Source: Nitrosospira sp. Nl5 (GTDB lineage: Bacteria; Pseudomonadota; Gammaproteobacteria; Burkholderiales; Nitrosomonadaceae). Taken from it: a DNA stretch of 64,000 bases. Location: NCBI RefSeq assembly GCF_900102495.1, contig NZ_FMVQ01000002.1, forward strand, positions 124,001 through 188,000, given 5' to 3'. Positions 51,230-60,604 of this stretch are shown here, piece after piece. The position numbers and the translations under genes are program-made. Numbering within the stretch: position 1 is the stretch's first letter; each line of letters opens with the position of its first letter. The notes under the pieces were generated by a model, which worked only from the letters and a program-made list of their open reading frames with translations, was not told the origin of the DNA and ran no database searches.

Positions 51230-51524
51230 GCCTGGTCTGGATCAGATCCCGCACAGTCTCCAGCAAACGATCCGCCACTTTGTCGGGATTCACGACAAAA
51301 TGGCCCTCGCTGATCGCCTTCTTGATTTCTTCAACCCGCGCGGCATTGAACACTTCGCCGCTGGCGAAATTTTTCTCGATGTTTCGCAGTTGCGCACTCA
51401 GCTGAACGTTGTCATCGTTTGATGCCGTGGCCCCCTCGGTTTTTTGGCCGGCTTTGTCAGGACGCGCCAGTGCTTCCCCCATGGGTGAGACAACAGCAGT
51501 CTTGATGGAATTATCTATTTTCAC
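51222..51524 (-). CDS. flgM: Anti-sigma-28 factor FlgM
   Basis: 100 residues from a GTG with GGAGG upstream. The disordered N-terminus and C-terminal helices RVEEIKKAISEGHFVVNPDK and VADRLLETVRDLIQ match FlgM. It binds FliA until the hook is complete, when it is exported. The gene sits 29 bp downstream of a sigma-28 promoter, so it is under the control of the sigma factor it inhibits. Followed by flgN with 8-bp overlap. Confidence 0.94.
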   Translation of the reverse strand: MKIDNSIKTAVVSPMGEALARPDKAGQKTEGATASNDDNVQLSAQLRNIEKNFASGEVFNAARVEEIKKAISEGHFVVNPDKVADRLLETVRDLIQTRHG

Positions 51525-51552
51525 AATGTACCTCCTATTGACCGTAAACAGC

Positions 51553-51579
51553 TTAACGGCAATCTCCGGGGAAACTTTA
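51553..51579 (-). promoter_or_regulatory. Sigma-28 (FliA) promoter of flgMN
   Basis: Minus-strand TAAAGTTT (51579-51572), 11 bp, GCCGTTAA (51560-51553); one mismatch to the consensus TAAAGTTT-N11-GCCGATAA. The -10 element ends 29 bp before the flgM start codon. The best of the three matches found in the window. Confidence 0.88.
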
Positions 51580-51711
51580 GGTCAATCCACAAAAAAATCG
51601 TGGGCCGCTGTCCCTGTATTGCTCGCCGTCAAACATTTATATTATGCACCCGCGCGCCTTGCCTGGCACTGTCGAACCGGCCATCAAATAGTTTAGAGAA
51701 GCACGCTCTGG

Positions 51712-51730
51712 ATTCCCGCTTTCGCGGGAA
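51712..51730. repeat. Short inverted repeat of the dRS3 type
   Basis: ATTCCCGC-TTTC-GCGGGAA followed by AGACG, the ATTCCC...GGGAA-type small palindrome spread through many proteobacterial genomes. It lies between flgA and the flgM promoter and could also end flgA transcription. A related copy is at 63875-63895. Confidence 0.65.
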
Positions 51731-51744
51731 AGACGTGCAGATTA

Positions 51745-52467
51745 TCAATAACTCACTTCCACTATTGCGCCAGCGCGAGCGGTCCCGCTCACGACCAGCC
51801 CCGACACACTGCGAACCTGTACCGTTTGCCCCTCGGCCGCATTGGCGAGCGCTTTGCCTTCCGCGCTGATGCTGAATCCGCGTCCGCTCGAAACAAGCTT
51901 CACGTTCTGGTTCTGTATCACCGCAGCCCGTGTGCGCAGCATATCCTGGCGCAATGGGCTGCCGAAAGGAATGCTGCCGGCCATTGCCCTGCCGACAGCC
52001 TCGCGGGGATCAGTGACGATTCCGGGCGGGAGTTGGGTCAGGTCTCCCCGACGAGCAGCCAAGTCCGCGGCGGTGAGTACCTGGCCCTGAACCAGCGGCC
52101 TGGCGCTGACGACATAATCCGCTACCACCTTCACGCTTGCGCGTACGTAAACAGTCCATGGGTGCGGAACCGCACAACGCACCATCACGGTTGTGTTGCC
52201 CCATGCGCGGCTGCCGGGCGGCAGCGTCGGCTCAAGTGCAGCGCAGGAAGGGAGATTGAGCCGTCCATCGATTTCGCCAAGCGTGATCTCGGCCTGGCCG
52301 GGCAGGCCAGCCGACTGCGTATGTAAAAAGTTCGTGACAGCTTCCTGGATAAGACGTGGGTCCTGTTTTCCGTTTGCCGTCGCCAACGCCGACGCAAATG
52401 CGGGACCGGAAAAAAGCGCAATCAGGCTCATGCCGAATGACAGCAGCCGCAGATACGAAATGGACAT
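51745..52467 (-). CDS. flgA: Flagellar P-ring assembly chaperone FlgA
   Basis: 240 residues with a signal peptide to about residue 26 (SLIALFSGPAFASALA). C-terminal SAF domain, including VVSARPLVQGQVLTAADLAA and GSPLRQDMLRTRAAVIQNQN, with the typical ending GTARAGAIVEVSY. FlgA is a periplasmic chaperone for FlgI (58220). GAGGAATTCGTC upstream gives the start. Transcribed opposite to the flgB-flgL operon. Confidence 0.94.
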   Translation of the reverse strand: MSISYLRLLSFGMSLIALFSGPAFASALATANGKQDPRLIQEAVTNFLHTQSAGLPGQAEITLGEIDGRLNLPSCAALEPTLPPGSRAWGNTTVMVRCAVPHPWTVYVRASVKVVADYVVSARPLVQGQVLTAADLAARRGDLTQLPPGIVTDPREAVGRAMAGSIPFGSPLRQDMLRTRAAVIQNQNVKLVSSGRGFSISAEGKALANAAEGQTVQVRSVSGLVVSGTARAGAIVEVSY

Positions 52468-52812
52468 GACGAATTCCTCTAACGATGTCTCCCGGATCGG
52501 GATGAGCCGAGGGTGACGGCAATTCTAGTCCGGCGGCGCCTTTGGCAACCGCGAGAAATGAGGCAGGTTTTGTCCGTTATTCATGGAATTGCCCTCATGC
52601 AGCCCCGTTATCATGCTGTTGTCACCCTGATGATTGGAGAAGATGCGGCAAGCCAATGCGCCTTGTCCAGGGAGCGGGACAGGGCAGGAACTTCAAAGCC
52701 CGAAATGAAGGGATTTTATCCCGCTACTCTGTGTTTTGGGTGTCGCCGTCATGTAATACGATGGCTCATACGTGTACTAACGGCAAGAAATACCATTGCT
52801 TGAGGAGCAATC

Positions 52813-53211
52813 ATGATCGACAAACTTGATTCAACGTTCCGTTTTTACCAGGACGCCGCCAATTTGCGGGCCCATCGGCAGCAATTGATCGCCTCCAATA
52901 TCGCCAACGCGGATACGCCGAAGTACAAGGCGCGCGACATTAACTTCAGCAGCGCGCTAGAGGGCGCATTGGCCGGCAGCGGGGCCGTCACGCTGGCCAC
53001 CAGCGTGCCGAATCACATTGCTCCGCCCGCCAGCACGACGCCTGCCGCGCCATTACTGTACCGCACCGCCGTACAGGGAAGTGTTGACGGCAACACGGTC
53101 GATATGGACATCGAGCGCAGCCAGTTTGCCGATAACGCAATCCATTACGAAGCCAACCTCACATTTGTCAGCAACCAGATCAGGATGATGCTGGCCGCTA
53201 TTCAGGGTTAA
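52813..53211 (+). CDS. flgB: Flagellar proximal rod protein FlgB
   Basis: 132 residues. N-terminal rod-family motif [20 protein letters not shown] and C-terminal helix [20 protein letters not shown]. FlgB forms the proximal rod together with FlgC, FlgF and FliE. Strong GAGGAG ribosome-binding site. First gene of the flgB-flgL series; flgC follows after 13 bp. Upstream probably holds the class 2 promoter, but no clear site was seen. Confidence 0.95.
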   Translation: MIDKLDSTFRFYQDAANLRAHRQQLIASNIANADTPKYKARDINFSSALEGALAGSGAVTLATSVPNHIAPPASTTPAAPLLYRTAVQGSVDGNTVDMDIERSQFADNAIHYEANLTFVSNQIRMMLAAIQG

Positions 53212-53224
53212 GGAGAAACGCACT

Positions 53225-53650
53225 ATGTCACTTTTCAGTATATTCACTGTCGCCGGATCCGCCATGACGGCCCAGAATCAGCGTCTCAACGTGGTCGCGA
53301 GCAACCTGGCCAATGCTGACAGTGCGATGAGCTCCAACGGCGAGCCTTACAAGGCCAAGCAGGTCATATTCATGAGCACCCAGCCGGAAGCCGGTATCCA
53401 CGCCAGTGGTGCCAACGGTACTCACGGGGTGAAGGTGGCCTCGGTGATCGAGGACCAGTCCCCGATGAAGATGGTCTACGAGCCCAGCCACCCAATGGCA
53501 AACAAGGAAGGTTTTTTGACCATGCCCAATGTGAATGTCGTGGAAGAGATGGTCGATATGATTTCCGCCTCACGTTCGTATCAGAACAACGTGGATATGA
53601 TGAACACAGCGAAGACTCTGCTGCTGAAGACTTTAACCATCGGACAATAA
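53225..53650 (+). CDS. flgC: Flagellar proximal rod protein FlgC
   Basis: 141 residues. N-terminal [20 protein letters not shown] and C-terminal [20 protein letters not shown] are the rod/hook-family motifs. AAGGAGAAACGC ribosome-binding site. Builds the rod that passes through the periplasm. flgD is 10 bp downstream. Confidence 0.96.
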   Translation: MSLFSIFTVAGSAMTAQNQRLNVVASNLANADSAMSSNGEPYKAKQVIFMSTQPEAGIHASGANGTHGVKVASVIEDQSPMKMVYEPSHPMANKEGFLTMPNVNVVEEMVDMISASRSYQNNVDMMNTAKTLLLKTLTIGQ

Positions 53651-53660
53651 GGAAATTGCA

Positions 53661-54329
53661 ATGAGCTCTATTCGGGAAGCCGGACCTGCTTCAAACCTGT
53701 TTGCAGCGTATAACGCCAAAACTGCCGCCAAGCCGGGCGCGGACGATCCCCAGGACCGGTTCCTCACGCTGCTGGTCACGCAGATGAAGAATCAGGATCC
53801 CCTTAACCCCCTGGATAACGCCCAGGTGACTTCACAGCTCGCGCAAATCAGTACCGTAAACGGCATCGAGAAACTGAACGCCACCATGGAAGCCATGTCG
53901 AGCGGCTTTAACGCCGGACAGTCTATGCAGGCGGCTGGCATGATCGGGCACAGCGTATTGATACCCGGTTCGACGTTGCACCTGGCCGGTGGCAGCGGTG
54001 TGTTCGGAATTGATCTGGCGAAGCCTGCGGATCAGGTGAAGGTGACAATCCACGACACTTCGGGCCGCGCGGTTCAGGTCATGGATCTGGGGGCGCAGGC
54101 GGCCGGCTCCCTGACCCTGGAGTGGGACGGCAGGACCAACGATGGAGCCCAGGCGGCTGAAGGCGGCTATACCGTGAGTGTCAGCGCCCTGCGCGGCGAC
54201 CAGAAGGTTGACGCGCAAACGCTTGCTTTTGGCACCGTCCATGGGGTCTCCCAAGGTAGCCAGGGCGTTCAGCTGAACGTCGGTACCCTGGGATCGGTGG
54301 GAATTGCGGACGTCAGGCAGATTTTTTAA
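53661..54329 (+). CDS. flgD: Flagellar hook-capping protein FlgD
   Basis: 222 residues. N-terminal QDRFLTLLVTQMKNQDPLNP with LDNAQVTSQLAQISTVNGIE is the diagnostic FlgD block. The middle beta region (LEWDGRTNDGAQAAEGGYTV) is the FlgD Ig-like domain. FlgD caps the growing hook and lets FlgE polymerise. Sits between flgC and flgE as expected. Confidence 0.96.
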   Translation: MSSIREAGPASNLFAAYNAKTAAKPGADDPQDRFLTLLVTQMKNQDPLNPLDNAQVTSQLAQISTVNGIEKLNATMEAMSSGFNAGQSMQAAGMIGHSVLIPGSTLHLAGGSGVFGIDLAKPADQVKVTIHDTSGRAVQVMDLGAQAAGSLTLEWDGRTNDGAQAAEGGYTVSVSALRGDQKVDAQTLAFGTVHGVSQGSQGVQLNVGTLGSVGIADVRQIF

Positions 54330-54400
54330 GTAGAAGTTATCAAATATTTTCGTCTCCAATCCATTTTTACCGAGAGAGACGCTTACCCAAGGAGTGCATG

Positions 54401-55624
54401 ATGAGTTTCCAGCAAGGCTTAAGCGGTCTGAATGCGGCATCCAAGAACCTGGATGTAATCGGCAACAACGTTGCCAATACCAATACAGTGGGTTTCAAGC
54501 AGTCGCAGGCGCAATTTGCCGATGTGTTCGCCAACTCGCTTTCGGGCAGCGGTGGCAATCAGGCCGGCATCGGCGTGAAAGTGGCCGATATTGCTCAGCA
54601 GTTCAGCCAGGGCAGCATTACGGCCTCCAACAACTCGCTCGACGTTGCGATCAATGGCAGCGGCTTTTATCGCCTCAGCGATCAGGGCGTCATCAGTTAC
54701 TCGCGCAACGGCCAATTCCATCCGGACAAGGACGGGTACATTGTCTCCAGTACCGGCTTGCGCCTCACCGGCTATTCGGCGAACGCCACCGGCCAGATTA
54801 CCGCGGGCTCACCAACCGATCTGCGGATTTCCTCGGCTGATCTGCCGCCGCAGGCAACGACCCTGGTGAGTACTGTGCTTAACCTGGACTCGCGTGAGAC
54901 GGCTCCGCTTCCGGCCCCTTTCGATTTCACCGACCCAACCACTTATCACAGTTTTGCCTCCATGCCGATCCACGACAGCCTGGGCAACTCGAGTACCGTG
55001 TCGACCTATTTCGTCAAGACGGCGGCGAATACCTGGGATGTGTTCGCCTCCAGTGAAGGCGTTCTGCTCAACGGCGGGGCGGCGTTTGGCCCGCTGACGT
55101 TTCTGTCCAACGGCAGTCTTGATCCGGCAGGCATTTCAACATTCCCTGTGACGAAAACCGTGACTACCGGCGCGACGGACCCTATGGTCTTCGATCTGGA
55201 TTTTACGGGCACTACACAGTTCGGCTCCAGCTTCGGCGTCAACACGCTGACTGAGGATGGCTATGCGTCCGGCCGGCTTATCGGTTTTGACATCGGCCCC
55301 GATGGCATGCTACAGGGCAGCTACTCGAGCGGCAAGTTTTTAACCCTGGGCCAGGTCGTTTTGGCCAATTTCGCCAATCCACAGGGTCTCCAGTTACGCG
55401 GCAATAACACCTGGGCGGAGAGCACGACTTCCGGCGCTCCCCTCGTCGGCGCACCGCAAAGCGGCGGCCTTGGCATATTGCAATCCGGCGCGGTTGAAGA
55501 CTCGAACGTGGAGCTGACCTCCGAGCTGGTCAATATGATTACAGCCCAGCGGGTTTACCAGGCTAACGCCCAGACCATCAAGACGCAGGACCAGTTGTTA
55601 CAGACATTAGTGAATCTGAGGTGA
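54401..55624 (+). CDS. flgE: Flagellar hook protein FlgE
   Basis: 407 residues from the second of two adjacent ATGs, which suits the AAGGAG spacing better; use of the first adds one Met. N-terminal MSFQQGLSGLNAASKNLDVI and NNVANTNTVGFKQSQAQFAD; C-terminal VELTSELVNMITAQRVYQAN and QTIKTQDQLLQTL. Polymerises into the flexible hook (about 400 residues in E. coli). Directly downstream of flgD. Confidence 0.96.
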   Translation: MSFQQGLSGLNAASKNLDVIGNNVANTNTVGFKQSQAQFADVFANSLSGSGGNQAGIGVKVADIAQQFSQGSITASNNSLDVAINGSGFYRLSDQGVISYSRNGQFHPDKDGYIVSSTGLRLTGYSANATGQITAGSPTDLRISSADLPPQATTLVSTVLNLDSRETAPLPAPFDFTDPTTYHSFASMPIHDSLGNSSTVSTYFVKTAANTWDVFASSEGVLLNGGAAFGPLTFLSNGSLDPAGISTFPVTKTVTTGATDPMVFDLDFTGTTQFGSSFGVNTLTEDGYASGRLIGFDIGPDGMLQGSYSSGKFLTLGQVVLANFANPQGLQLRGNNTWAESTTSGAPLVGAPQSGGLGILQSGAVEDSNVELTSELVNMITAQRVYQANAQTIKTQDQLLQTLVNLR

Positions 55625-55694
55625 TGAAATAACGGAAATGGCTGATAGATAATCCACTCCCATTTCCGCTATCAATCGAGTACAGGAGTTAAAA

Positions 55695-56444
55695 ATGGAC
55701 CGCATGATCTACACCGCCATGACCGGCGCCAAGCATACGATGGGGCAGCAAGCCGCAATGGCGAACAACCTGGCGAATGCGAACACGACCGGTTATCGTG
55801 CCGAAACCAGTGCTCTGCGCGCGGTGCCGGTGTTCAGCGAGGCAATGGCGACGCGGGCGTTCGTGGTGGATTCGAGTGCCGGCGCCGATTTTCGTCCAGG
55901 CACCACCCAGCAAACCGGGCGCGATCTCGATGTGGCAGTGCGCGGACCGGGCTGGATCGCCGTGCGGCTGGAAGATGGCAGCGAAGCGTATACCCGCAAT
56001 GGCGACCTGCACGTCAGCGCCAATGGCATCTTGCAGACGCGTAATGGCATGAACATCCAGGGTGAAGAGGGGCTGATCACGATCCCCCCGAACTCGACCA
56101 TCACAATTGCAAAGGATGGTACCGTTTCCACCGTTCCCGTTCGGCCGGGTTCGAATGAATCGAATGTCACGCTGGTTGCCGGCCGCATCAAACTGGTCGA
56201 TCCGCCCGAAGCGCAGCTCACGCGCGGTCCGGACGGCCTGTTTCGGCTCGCCAACGGCAAGGCGGCGGATGCGGATGCAAATGTCACGCTCATCGGCAGC
56301 GCCTTGGAAGGCAGTAATGTCAATGTAGTCGAGGCGCTGGTCGACATGATCTCCCTCTCCCGCCAGTACGAAATGCACATGAAGCTGCTGGAAAACGCCA
56401 AAGGCAACGCGCAACGCGCGAGCGCCCTGCTTAGTATGAGCTGA
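55695..56444 (+). CDS. flgF: Flagellar proximal rod protein FlgF
   Basis: 249 residues, E. coli FlgF has 251. N-terminal MDRMIYTAMTGAKHTMGQQA and the NNLANANTTGYRAE motif; internal RDLDVAVRGPGWIAVRLEDG and C-terminal NVNVVEALVDMISLSRQYEM. ACAGGAG ribosome-binding site. Rod subunit. Followed by a 192-bp gap before flgG, partly a REP-like repeat. Confidence 0.95.
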   Translation: MDRMIYTAMTGAKHTMGQQAAMANNLANANTTGYRAETSALRAVPVFSEAMATRAFVVDSSAGADFRPGTTQQTGRDLDVAVRGPGWIAVRLEDGSEAYTRNGDLHVSANGILQTRNGMNIQGEEGLITIPPNSTITIAKDGTVSTVPVRPGSNESNVTLVAGRIKLVDPPEAQLTRGPDGLFRLANGKAADADANVTLIGSALEGSNVNVVEALVDMISLSRQYEMHMKLLENAKGNAQRASALLSMS

Positions 56445-56554
56445 TGGATAAGCCACGCGCCGTAAGAATGCCGAACCCGGAGAAAGGCGGAAAGAACGAG
56501 GAATTGGCCCCTCTATTCCAAGCGTTGATTTCGGTCACCCGAGATATGATGAAT

Positions 56555-56590
56555 GATGGGTTGCGCTTTGCTCCACCCCGTTCTACCCAA
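56555..56590. repeat. REP-like repeat in the flgF-flgG spacer
   Basis: ATGATGGGTTGCGCTTTGCTCC followed by ACCCCGTTCTACC is a diverged single copy of the repeat whose inverted pair lies at 62557-62666 (ATGGGTTGCGC...CTCCACCCATCCTACG). It separates two rod genes that usually abut. Confidence 0.65.
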
Positions 56591-56636
56591 GGCTAGTAAA
56601 GATTAACCAGCACAGATTTATTTTCAGGAGATTTAT

Positions 56637-57419
56637 ATGATCCGCTCGCTTTGGATTTCCAAGACCGGTCTGGACGCGCAGCAGACCCAGATGGACGTGA
56701 TTGCCAACAACCTGGCAAATGTCAGCACCAACGGATTCAAGCGCTCGCGCGCTGTGTTCGAGGATCTGCTGTATCAGACCTTGCGCCAGCCTGGGGCCCA
56801 GTCCTCCCAGCAGACGCAATTGCCGTCCGGTCTGCAGATCGGTACCGGTGTAAGGCCCGTTGCCACCGAGCGCGTATTTACCCAGGGCAATTTGCAGCAG
56901 ACCGGGAATTCAAAGGATGTGGCGATTCAGGGCCGGGGATTCTTCCAGGTGCTGATGCCGGATGGCACCACCGCCTACACCCGGGATGGCTCGTTTCAGT
57001 CCGATGCCCAGGGGCAGATGGTAACGTCCAGCGGTTATCAGATTCAGCCGAACATTACCATTCCCGTTGATGCGCTAAGCATCACCATAGGCCGCGACGG
57101 CACCGTTTCCGTTACGCAGCCCGGTACTGCCGTCCCGGTTGAAGTGGGCTCGCTGCAACTGGCCACGTTCATCAACCCCGTGGGCTTGCAAAGCGTCGGG
57201 GAAAACCTTTTTGTGGAAACCGCCTCCAGCGGCCCCCCCAACTTCAATACTCCCGGTGTCGATGGCGCCGGCCTGCTCAATCAGGGATATGTGGAAACCT
57301 CCAACGTTAACGTGGTGGAGGAGCTGGTCAACATGATCCAGACCCAGCGCGCTTATGAGATCAACAGCAAGTCCATCCAGACGTCCGATCAGATGCTTCA
57401 GCGCCTGTCGCAAATGTAA
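56637..57419 (+). CDS. flgG: Flagellar distal rod protein FlgG
   Basis: 260 residues, exactly the E. coli length. N-terminal [20 protein letters not shown] and [21 protein letters not shown]-terminal [20 protein letters not shown] and [20 protein letters not shown]. Major distal rod subunit. CAGGAG ribosome-binding site 7 bp from the ATG. Confidence 0.97.
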   Translation: MIRSLWISKTGLDAQQTQMDVIANNLANVSTNGFKRSRAVFEDLLYQTLRQPGAQSSQQTQLPSGLQIGTGVRPVATERVFTQGNLQQTGNSKDVAIQGRGFFQVLMPDGTTAYTRDGSFQSDAQGQMVTSSGYQIQPNITIPVDALSITIGRDGTVSVTQPGTAVPVEVGSLQLATFINPVGLQSVGENLFVETASSGPPNFNTPGVDGAGLLNQGYVETSNVNVVEELVNMIQTQRAYEINSKSIQTSDQMLQRLSQM

Positions 57420-57518
57420 CAAGCAAAGATGAGAATGACAGTGAGACAAGCAATGCACCGGAAGTACGTCGGGTATCAGGGGGCGAAAGGCAGCCTGAGG
57501 ACACCGGACCTTTCACCG

Positions 57519-58199
57519 ATGCGAAGCGGGCGGCCGGCGGCATTCATGATGTTTATGGCAGCCATGCTGCTCACGCTCTCCGGCTGTGTCAGCCTGCCGG
57601 CCCCGGCGCCGATCGTGCTGCAGCCGATGTCGGCCCGCACCACGCGGGAGGGGGTGCCACCCGCCAATGGCGCCATCTACCAGGCGACAACTTACCACCG
57701 GCCGCTATTCGAGGATCGCCGCGCGCGTCAGGTAGGTGACACGCTGGTGATCTTCCTCAACGAGAGAACCAACGCAAGCAAGAAGTCAAACAGTAGCGCC
57801 AACAAGAACGGCGGCGTGAATTTTGCTGTTCCTCCGGCGATATTTGGCGTGCCCATCACGAAGAATGTGGATCTGGGGGCATCATCTTCCAATGAATTCG
57901 AGGGCAAAGGCGAGGCGGCTTCCAACAACAATTTTACCGGAACGATCACCGTCACCGTGCTTGAAGTCCTGCCCAATGGCAACCTGGTAGTGAGCGGCGA
58001 AAAACAGCTGGCCATGACTCAGGGTACCGAGTACATCCGTTTCTCAGGCGTGGTTCGGCCTGAAACCGTGATCAACAACACGGTATCATCGATCCAGGTG
58101 GCGGATGCGCGCATTGAGTACAAGGCCAATGGCTACATTGACGAGGCGCAGACGATGGGTTGGCTCTCGCGCTTTTTTCTAACGGTCTCGCCGTTCTAA
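57519..58199 (+). CDS. flgH: Flagellar L-ring lipoprotein FlgH
   Basis: 226 residues from the ATG giving [20 protein letters not shown] with the lipobox LSGC (Cys23). An in-frame ATG at 57429 would give an abnormally long 53-residue n-region before the Cys, so the later start is preferred although neither has a strong ribosome-binding site. Later motifs [20 protein letters not shown] and [20 protein letters not shown] and VRPETVI are those of FlgH. Forms the outer-membrane L-ring around the distal rod. Confidence 0.92.
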   Translation: MRSGRPAAFMMFMAAMLLTLSGCVSLPAPAPIVLQPMSARTTREGVPPANGAIYQATTYHRPLFEDRRARQVGDTLVIFLNERTNASKKSNSSANKNGGVNFAVPPAIFGVPITKNVDLGASSSNEFEGKGEAASNNNFTGTITVTVLEVLPNGNLVVSGEKQLAMTQGTEYIRFSGVVRPETVINNTVSSIQVADARIEYKANGYIDEAQTMGWLSRFFLTVSPF

Positions 58200-58219
58200 G
58201 AGTCTGGGAGATGCCGAAA

Positions 58220-59344
58220 ATGCCTTGCATCGCAATTCTTAAGCATGTCTGCCTGGCGCTTTCCGCGCTATGGCTGGGATTCTGCACCATCGCCGCTCCC
58301 GCGCAAGCCGAACGCATCAAGGACCTCGCTTCGATCCAGGGAGTGCGGGCCAATCAGTTGATTGGATACGGCTTGGTAGTGGGGCTGGATGGCACCGGCG
58401 ACCAGACCATCCAGACACCGTTCACCATACAAACGTTGACCAGCATGCTGATGCAACTGGGCATCAATCTGCCGCCGGGCACCAACCCGCGGCTGAGGAA
58501 TGTGGCCGCGGTAATGGTCACCGCCACACTGCCTTCCTTCGCCCAGCCAGGCCAGATCATCGATGTCACCGTATCCAGCATGGGCAACGCCAGAAGCCTG
58601 CGCGGCGGCACTTTACTGATGACACCGCTCAAGGGAGCCGACGGACAGGTCTACGGGATGGCCCAGGGCAATTTGCTGGTGGGCGGTTTCGGCGCCGCCG
58701 CCAGCGGCAGCCAGGTGCAGGTCAACCATATGAACGTCGGCCGCATTACCGGTGGCGGGACCATCGAGCGCGCCGTGCCCGTCGCTCTGGGTCAGGACAA
58801 CACTGTTCGGCTCGAGCTCAACAACACCGACTTTTCCAACACCAAGCGGATCGTGGACGCAATCAACGGACAGTTCGGCGAGGGCACCGCCGCAGCCTTG
58901 GATGGCCGGGCGATCCAGGTGCGCACGCCGGAGGGCGGCAACCAGCGCGTCGCATTTCTCGCGGAAGTGGAAAGCCTGAACATCAAACCGGTGCCGGCCA
59001 ACGCCAAGGTGATTGTCAACAGCCGTACAGGTTCGGTGGTCATGAATCAGGCCGCAACGGTTGATGCCTGCGCGGTTGCCCACGGCAACCTCTCGGTCGT
59101 CATCAGCACCGAACCGGTAATCAGCCAGCCCGGACCGTTTTCCACCGGGCAGACGGTGCAGGCACAACGTTCCACCATCGAGATCAAGCAGGAGTCCGGC
59201 ATGCTTACAATGGTCGAAGGCGCTTCGCTGGCCGAAGTGGTGAAGGCATTAAATGCGATCGGTGCGACACCGCAAGATTTGCTGGCGATTCTGCAGGCGA
59301 TGAAGTCGGCCGGGGCGCTGCGGGCGGAGCTGGAGGTCATCTGA
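58220..59344 (+). CDS. flgI: Flagellar P-ring protein FlgI
   Basis: 374 residues from the ATG at 58220, which GGGAG precedes by 9 bp; ATGs at 58211 and 58160 are alternatives. Signal peptide [20 protein letters not shown] ending APAQA. Mature start [20 protein letters not shown] and [12 protein letters not shown] are FlgI landmarks, as is [20 protein letters not shown]. Periplasmic P-ring, assembled with help of FlgA. Downstream of flgH. Confidence 0.95.
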   Translation: MPCIAILKHVCLALSALWLGFCTIAAPAQAERIKDLASIQGVRANQLIGYGLVVGLDGTGDQTIQTPFTIQTLTSMLMQLGINLPPGTNPRLRNVAAVMVTATLPSFAQPGQIIDVTVSSMGNARSLRGGTLLMTPLKGADGQVYGMAQGNLLVGGFGAAASGSQVQVNHMNVGRITGGGTIERAVPVALGQDNTVRLELNNTDFSNTKRIVDAINGQFGEGTAAALDGRAIQVRTPEGGNQRVAFLAEVESLNIKPVPANAKVIVNSRTGSVVMNQAATVDACAVAHGNLSVVISTEPVISQPGPFSTGQTVQAQRSTIEIKQESGMLTMVEGASLAEVVKALNAIGATPQDLLAILQAMKSAGALRAELEVI

Positions 59345-59462
59345 TCCTGATGCGGCAACCATACCTCATGTTTTAGTTTACGAGAATGATCTATCATATG
59401 GTTTCTACGTATTTACTTGCTATCTTCCCAGCTAGTTCGCCACAACTTCCGGACTTAGGATA

Positions 59463-60458
59463 ATGGTGACGTCGGCTGATCTTTCCGGTCAATTTGCTCT
59501 TGATGTGCAGGCAGTCAATGGCTTGCGGACCGAGGCAAAAAAAAACGGCCGGGCCGGACTTGAAGCCGCCGCCAAGCAGTTCGAGGCGCTGTTCATGAAC
59601 ATGATGCTGAAGAGGATGCGCGAGGCCACGTCCCAGGACAGCCTGCTGGACAGCGACCAGAGCCGCCTTTACATTTCGATGCTCGATCAGCAATTGTCGC
59701 AGAGCATGGCCTCCCGGGGGATCGGCTTGGCGGATGTGATGGTGCGGCAACTGAGCCACGGATTATCCGCGGACTTGCCCCAGGAAGCCACCGCTTCAGA
59801 TCCACTCCCGCTTCCCGCGCAATCCTCAGCCGAAGTTTTGCCGCCGGCGCCACCGCAGGCCGGCGCATGCCAGCCGGAGCCGGTACAACCGAGCGCCCCC
59901 ATGAATCCGCCACGGCAACAGCCGCCGCAGGCGAGCCCCGTCGCGCCGCCGCAAGCGCCGCAAACGGGCGCATCTCTATCCAGGCCGCAATCGCAGGTAG
60001 CCGAGTTTCAGGCCAGGTTAATGCCGCACGCACGTGAGGCCAGCCAGGCGACGGGCATACCGGCCCAGTTCATGCTTGGGCAGGCGGCGCTGGAGAGTGG
60101 ATGGGGCAAACGCGAGATCCGGGGGGCGGACGGCACGCCCAGTCATAACCTGTTCGGCGTGAAGGCCGGCAGCAACTGGAAGGGGCCGGTAGTGGAAACG
60201 GTGACGACCGAGTATGTTAATGGCGTCGCCCAAAAGAGCGTTGAAAGATTCCGTGCTTATGACTCCTATGCGGATGCTTTCCGCGATTACGCCAATCTGT
60301 TGCGCGGCAACCCCCGCTACGCCGGCGTGATGGCACAGGTGGCACACGGTCTGAATGCGGACGGCTTCGCACATGGCTTGCAGCGGGCAGGCTACGCCAC
60401 CGATCCCAACTATGCGGATAAGTTGAGCCGGATCATCAAGACCACACAGTGGTCCTGA
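59463..60458 (+). CDS. flgJ: Peptidoglycan hydrolase FlgJ with rod-capping domain
   Basis: 331 residues. N-terminal rod-binding domain (about 30-105, AAKQFEALFMNMMLKRMREA and MLDQQLSQSMASRGIGLADV). A Pro/Gln/Ala-rich linker (110-185) with PPAPPQAGACQPEPVQPSAP. C-terminal glucosaminidase domain with LGQAALESGWGKREIRGADG carrying the catalytic Glu. FlgJ caps the rod and opens a hole in the wall. Dual-domain type common in beta- and gammaproteobacteria. Followed by a 146-bp gap containing a sigma-28 promoter. Confidence 0.95.
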   Translation: MVTSADLSGQFALDVQAVNGLRTEAKKNGRAGLEAAAKQFEALFMNMMLKRMREATSQDSLLDSDQSRLYISMLDQQLSQSMASRGIGLADVMVRQLSHGLSADLPQEATASDPLPLPAQSSAEVLPPAPPQAGACQPEPVQPSAPMNPPRQQPPQASPVAPPQAPQTGASLSRPQSQVAEFQARLMPHAREASQATGIPAQFMLGQAALESGWGKREIRGADGTPSHNLFGVKAGSNWKGPVVETVTTEYVNGVAQKSVERFRAYDSYADAFRDYANLLRGNPRYAGVMAQVAHGLNADGFAHGLQRAGYATDPNYADKLSRIIKTTQWS

Positions 60459-60539
60459 TCGCAGTGGTTGAAAAATGCCGCTGCCCAACGCCGTATTGCG
60501 GCGCCCGCGAATTGCTTGTTTGCGCTTCCCGTGTGGCGC

Positions 60540-60566
60540 TAAATATTTTCTGCTCGCAGCCGTTAC
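60540..60566 (+). promoter_or_regulatory. Sigma-28 (FliA) promoter upstream of flgK
   Basis: TAAATATT (60540-60547), 11 bp, GCCGTTAC (60559-60566); two mismatches in each box from the consensus, with exact spacing, 38 bp before the flgK start codon. Indicates that flgKL is expressed late, separately from flgB-J. Confidence 0.75.
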
Positions 60567-60604
60567 ACTGGGTATGGCGATGAGTTTGGTTAGGGGAACA
60601 TTAC

